In this document: positions 61,392 to 62,812 of the stretch, piece by piece
How the letters are laid out: every line of letters begins with the position of its first letter
Numbering within the stretch: the stretch's first letter is position 1
Origin: Streptomyces sp. ISL-96
Lineage (GTDB): Bacteria > Actinomycetota > Actinomycetes > Streptomycetales > Streptomycetaceae
DNA length: 62,812 nt
NCBI RefSeq assembly: GCF_018614035.1
Contig: NZ_JAGGPA010000008.1
Location: 1-62,812, forward strand
Reading direction: 5' to 3'
Position numbers and translations under genes: made by a program
Notes under the pieces: model-generated
What the model was told of the DNA's origin: nothing
Database searches by the model: none
What the model saw: the letters and a program-made list of their open reading frames with translations, nothing else

Positions 61392-62564
61392 ATGCTCATG
61401 GAGACGGGGGAGCCGGACCGCGATCGCAGGCCGTGGGGCAACCGGCTGATCAGGCCTCGTGCGCTCGCGGCTCTGGTCGCCGGGGCTGCGGGGCTGGCCG
61501 TTGTAGGCGCGGTCCTCGTCGTTCTGCCGGGTGTGGTGGTCGACCACGATCTCGCCGGGGCGAGCGTCGCTGCGCAGGACCGGCTGAAAGCGGTGAATGA
61601 CGTCCGTACGACGCTTCTGCAGGCCGTGGGTGGCATGGTTCTGGCGTTCGGCGCGTACGCCACCTGGCGGCAGCTGCGCGTCAGTCAGGACGGCTTGCGC
61701 GCCACCCAGGAGGGCTACGTCACCGACCGGTTCAGCACGGCCGTCGATCAGCTCGGCAGTGACAAGCTGGAAACACGTATCGGCGGACTCCACGCGCTGT
61801 GGCGGATCGCGGAGCACTCCGCCCGCGACCGCGAGGCCGTCATCTCCATTCAGGCCGCTTACCTGCGTACACACCTGCCCTGGCCGCCCGCCGTACGGGG
61901 AGCTCCAGCGGCGGACGTGCCCATCAACGACGTCGTGCCGCTGGAGGTTCGTGCCGCCGACGCCCAGGTGGCACTGACCGGGCTCGGCGTCTTGTTGCTG
62001 CAACCCCGGGAGCAGTCCTGGGTCAACCTCAGCGTCACGGACCTGCGCCGGGCCGACTGCGACGGGCTGTGGCTGCATGAGGTCAACCTCGACCGGTCCT
62101 GTATGGAGGCGGCGGGCCTGTACCACGCCAACCTGACTCAGGCATCTCTCGTCTCGGTCAACCTGCGGCACGCCGACCTCAAGACGGCGATACTGCGCCG
62201 GGCCCGCTGCGTGCTGGCTGACCTGCGGGGCGCGCGGCTGGTCGAAACAGACTTGCGTGACGCGGACTTCACCGAGGCCGACCTGCGCGAGGCGAACCTG
62301 CGCAAGGCCGACGCAGGTGGCGCTGTCTTCCGCCGCGCGGACCTGCGCCTGGCCGACTTGCGCGGCTCCGACATGAGCACGGCCGACCTTCTCCAGGCAC
62401 GTCTGACCGGCGCGGTGGCCAGCGAGCACACTCGCTGGCCAGCCGGTTTCGACCACGCGGCCGCCGGCGTCGTTGTTACCGAGGACCCCGGCCCTGAACC
62501 TCCGCCACTGCTCCAGCCCTCAGGGATAACGACGCAGCACCCGCCTCTGCGGTCCATGCCGTGA
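61392..62564 (+). CDS. Membrane-anchored pentapeptide-repeat protein
   Basis: A 390-residue protein. Two N-terminal membrane helices (LAALVAGAAGLAVVGAVLVV at about 28-48; LLQAVGGMVLAFGAYATW at about 75-92) are followed by VSQDGLRATQEGYVTDRFST and GSDKLETRIGGLHALWRIAE. This head is common in Streptomyces pentapeptide proteins. From about residue 215 to 340 come A(D/N)LxxA-type pentapeptide repeats (ADLKTAILRRARCVLADLRG and the following), forming a right-handed quadrilateral helix facing the cytoplasm. A Pro-rich tail ends the protein. The role is probably protein-protein contact. The ATG two codons downstream is also possible. Confidence 0.88.
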   Translation: MLMETGEPDRDRRPWGNRLIRPRALAALVAGAAGLAVVGAVLVVLPGVVVDHDLAGASVAAQDRLKAVNDVRTTLLQAVGGMVLAFGAYATWRQLRVSQDGLRATQEGYVTDRFSTAVDQLGSDKLETRIGGLHALWRIAEHSARDREAVISIQAAYLRTHLPWPPAVRGAPAADVPINDVVPLEVRAADAQVALTGLGVLLLQPREQSWVNLSVTDLRRADCDGLWLHEVNLDRSCMEAAGLYHANLTQASLVSVNLRHADLKTAILRRARCVLADLRGARLVETDLRDADFTEADLREANLRKADAGGAVFRRADLRLADLRGSDMSTADLLQARLTGAVASEHTRWPAGFDHAAAGVVVTEDPGPEPPPLLQPSGITTQHPPLRSMP

Positions 62565-62667
62565 CCTTCCTGCGCCGGCCCGCACACCACGGTCGGCCCC
62601 CGCAGCAGCAGTTGCGGCGCTTCCCCGGCACGAAGAAGGGCCGCAAGGTCCGCTTTGCCCCTGCGGG

Positions 62668-62811
62668 CTACTCCGCCGATTGGCGAGGAGTCCGGGCGAT
62701 GAGGGCGTTGATGGTCTTGCCGGGGCCGGGGCCGGGTGTGATGGTCACGGTGTCGGTCAGGCGGCGGACCATGTGCCAGCCGAAGCCTCCGCTGCCGCCG
62801 TTGAGGTCGGG
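62668..62811 (-). CDS. ATP-binding (RsbW/HATPase_c-like) protein, 3' end only
   Basis: Only the last 47 codons lie in the window: GGSGGFGWHMVRRLTDTVTI and PGPGPGKTINALIARTP to the stop at 62668. The GGFGxxxVRRL block followed by strand and PGPGxGKT is the end of the GHKL-fold anti-sigma/regulatory ATPases of Streptomyces. These are natural partners of the SpoIIE phosphatases seen at 47943 and 51823. The start lies outside the window. Confidence 0.8.
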   Translation of the reverse strand, partial: PDLNGGSGGFGWHMVRRLTDTVTITPGPGPGKTINALIARTPRQSAE

Positions 62812-62812
62812 G

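Overview
This window is typical Streptomyces (or very close actinomycete) DNA. GC is high throughout, many starts are GTG and one is TTG, and most open frames have long spurious antisense shadows. The gene content also points there: a BldC-like MerR protein, SCO5918-family and LppU-like proteins, two short cold-shock proteins, a CebE/BxlE-type sugar importer and a sortase-E-like LAxTG surface protein. No rRNA, tRNA, CRISPR array or replication origin was seen. Many decayed genes, two insertion-sequence relics and one IS with exact ends suggest a flexible chromosome region such as an arm; that location is inference.

Layout. 0-8.9 kb: aldo/keto reductase with a divergent LysR regulator, an LppU-like membrane protein, a DinB/DUF664 gene with no start codon for its full domain, a D-Ala-D-Ala carboxypeptidase, a GT39-like membrane protein, a methyltransferase and an alpha/beta hydrolase. 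8.9-11.8 kb: an AT-rich island, an in-frame fusion of a UPF0114 membrane protein with an N-terminally shortened IS21 IstB ATPase, a DUF5701 gene and a TetR regulator. 11.8-17.2 kb: a broken DoxX gene, an FG-GAP relic whose antisense supplies a LysR C terminus, an intact DoxX paralogue, an MDR reductase, a nitrilase-fold hydrolase, a LysR relic and an unknown acidic protein.

17.2-22.7 kb is a cold-shock/RNA-remodelling island: an array of ~10-bp direct repeats and a perfect 32-bp palindrome ahead of a BldC-like MerR gene, then csp, DEAD-box helicase, SCO5918-family gene, a GvpU-like gene and a second csp. The two csp leaders share an identical 12-mer. 23-31 kb is a graveyard: a frameshifted unknown gene, a decayed barstar-like gene, a complete IS1380-family element (27417-29094, TTAG duplication) and an IS630-family relic, with intact SDR, DUF6281 and DUF3291 genes among them.

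31.3-39.9 kb is a xylan-utilisation locus. A secreted GH10-CBM2 xylanase cuts xylan outside the cell. A lipoprotein and two permeases (BxlEFG) import the xylo-oligosaccharides. A cytoplasmic GH3 beta-xylosidase (BxlA) hydrolyses them. A divergent LacI-family regulator (BxlR-like) probably acts at CGAAA/TTTCG palindromes found ahead of both the xylanase and bxlE. A short secreted acidic peptide follows.

40-53.5 kb carries DUF952, two GNAT acetyltransferases, a three-gene minus-strand unit (alpha/beta hydrolase, GlxA-type AraC regulator, MBL hydrolase), a GNAT-PaaX pair, an SDR, a membrane SpoIIE phosphatase, an LAxTG surface protein and a GAF-SpoIIE phosphatase split into two ORFs by an ATGA junction. 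53.8-62.8 kb carries a D-amino-acid oxidase, a decayed unknown gene, a class-3 lipase, a co-directional HAD / acetoacetate-decarboxylase-like / methyltransferase trio (the last with a C-tract frameshift), a DUF6461 protein, a membrane pentapeptide-repeat protein and the end of a RsbW-like ATPase leaving the window.
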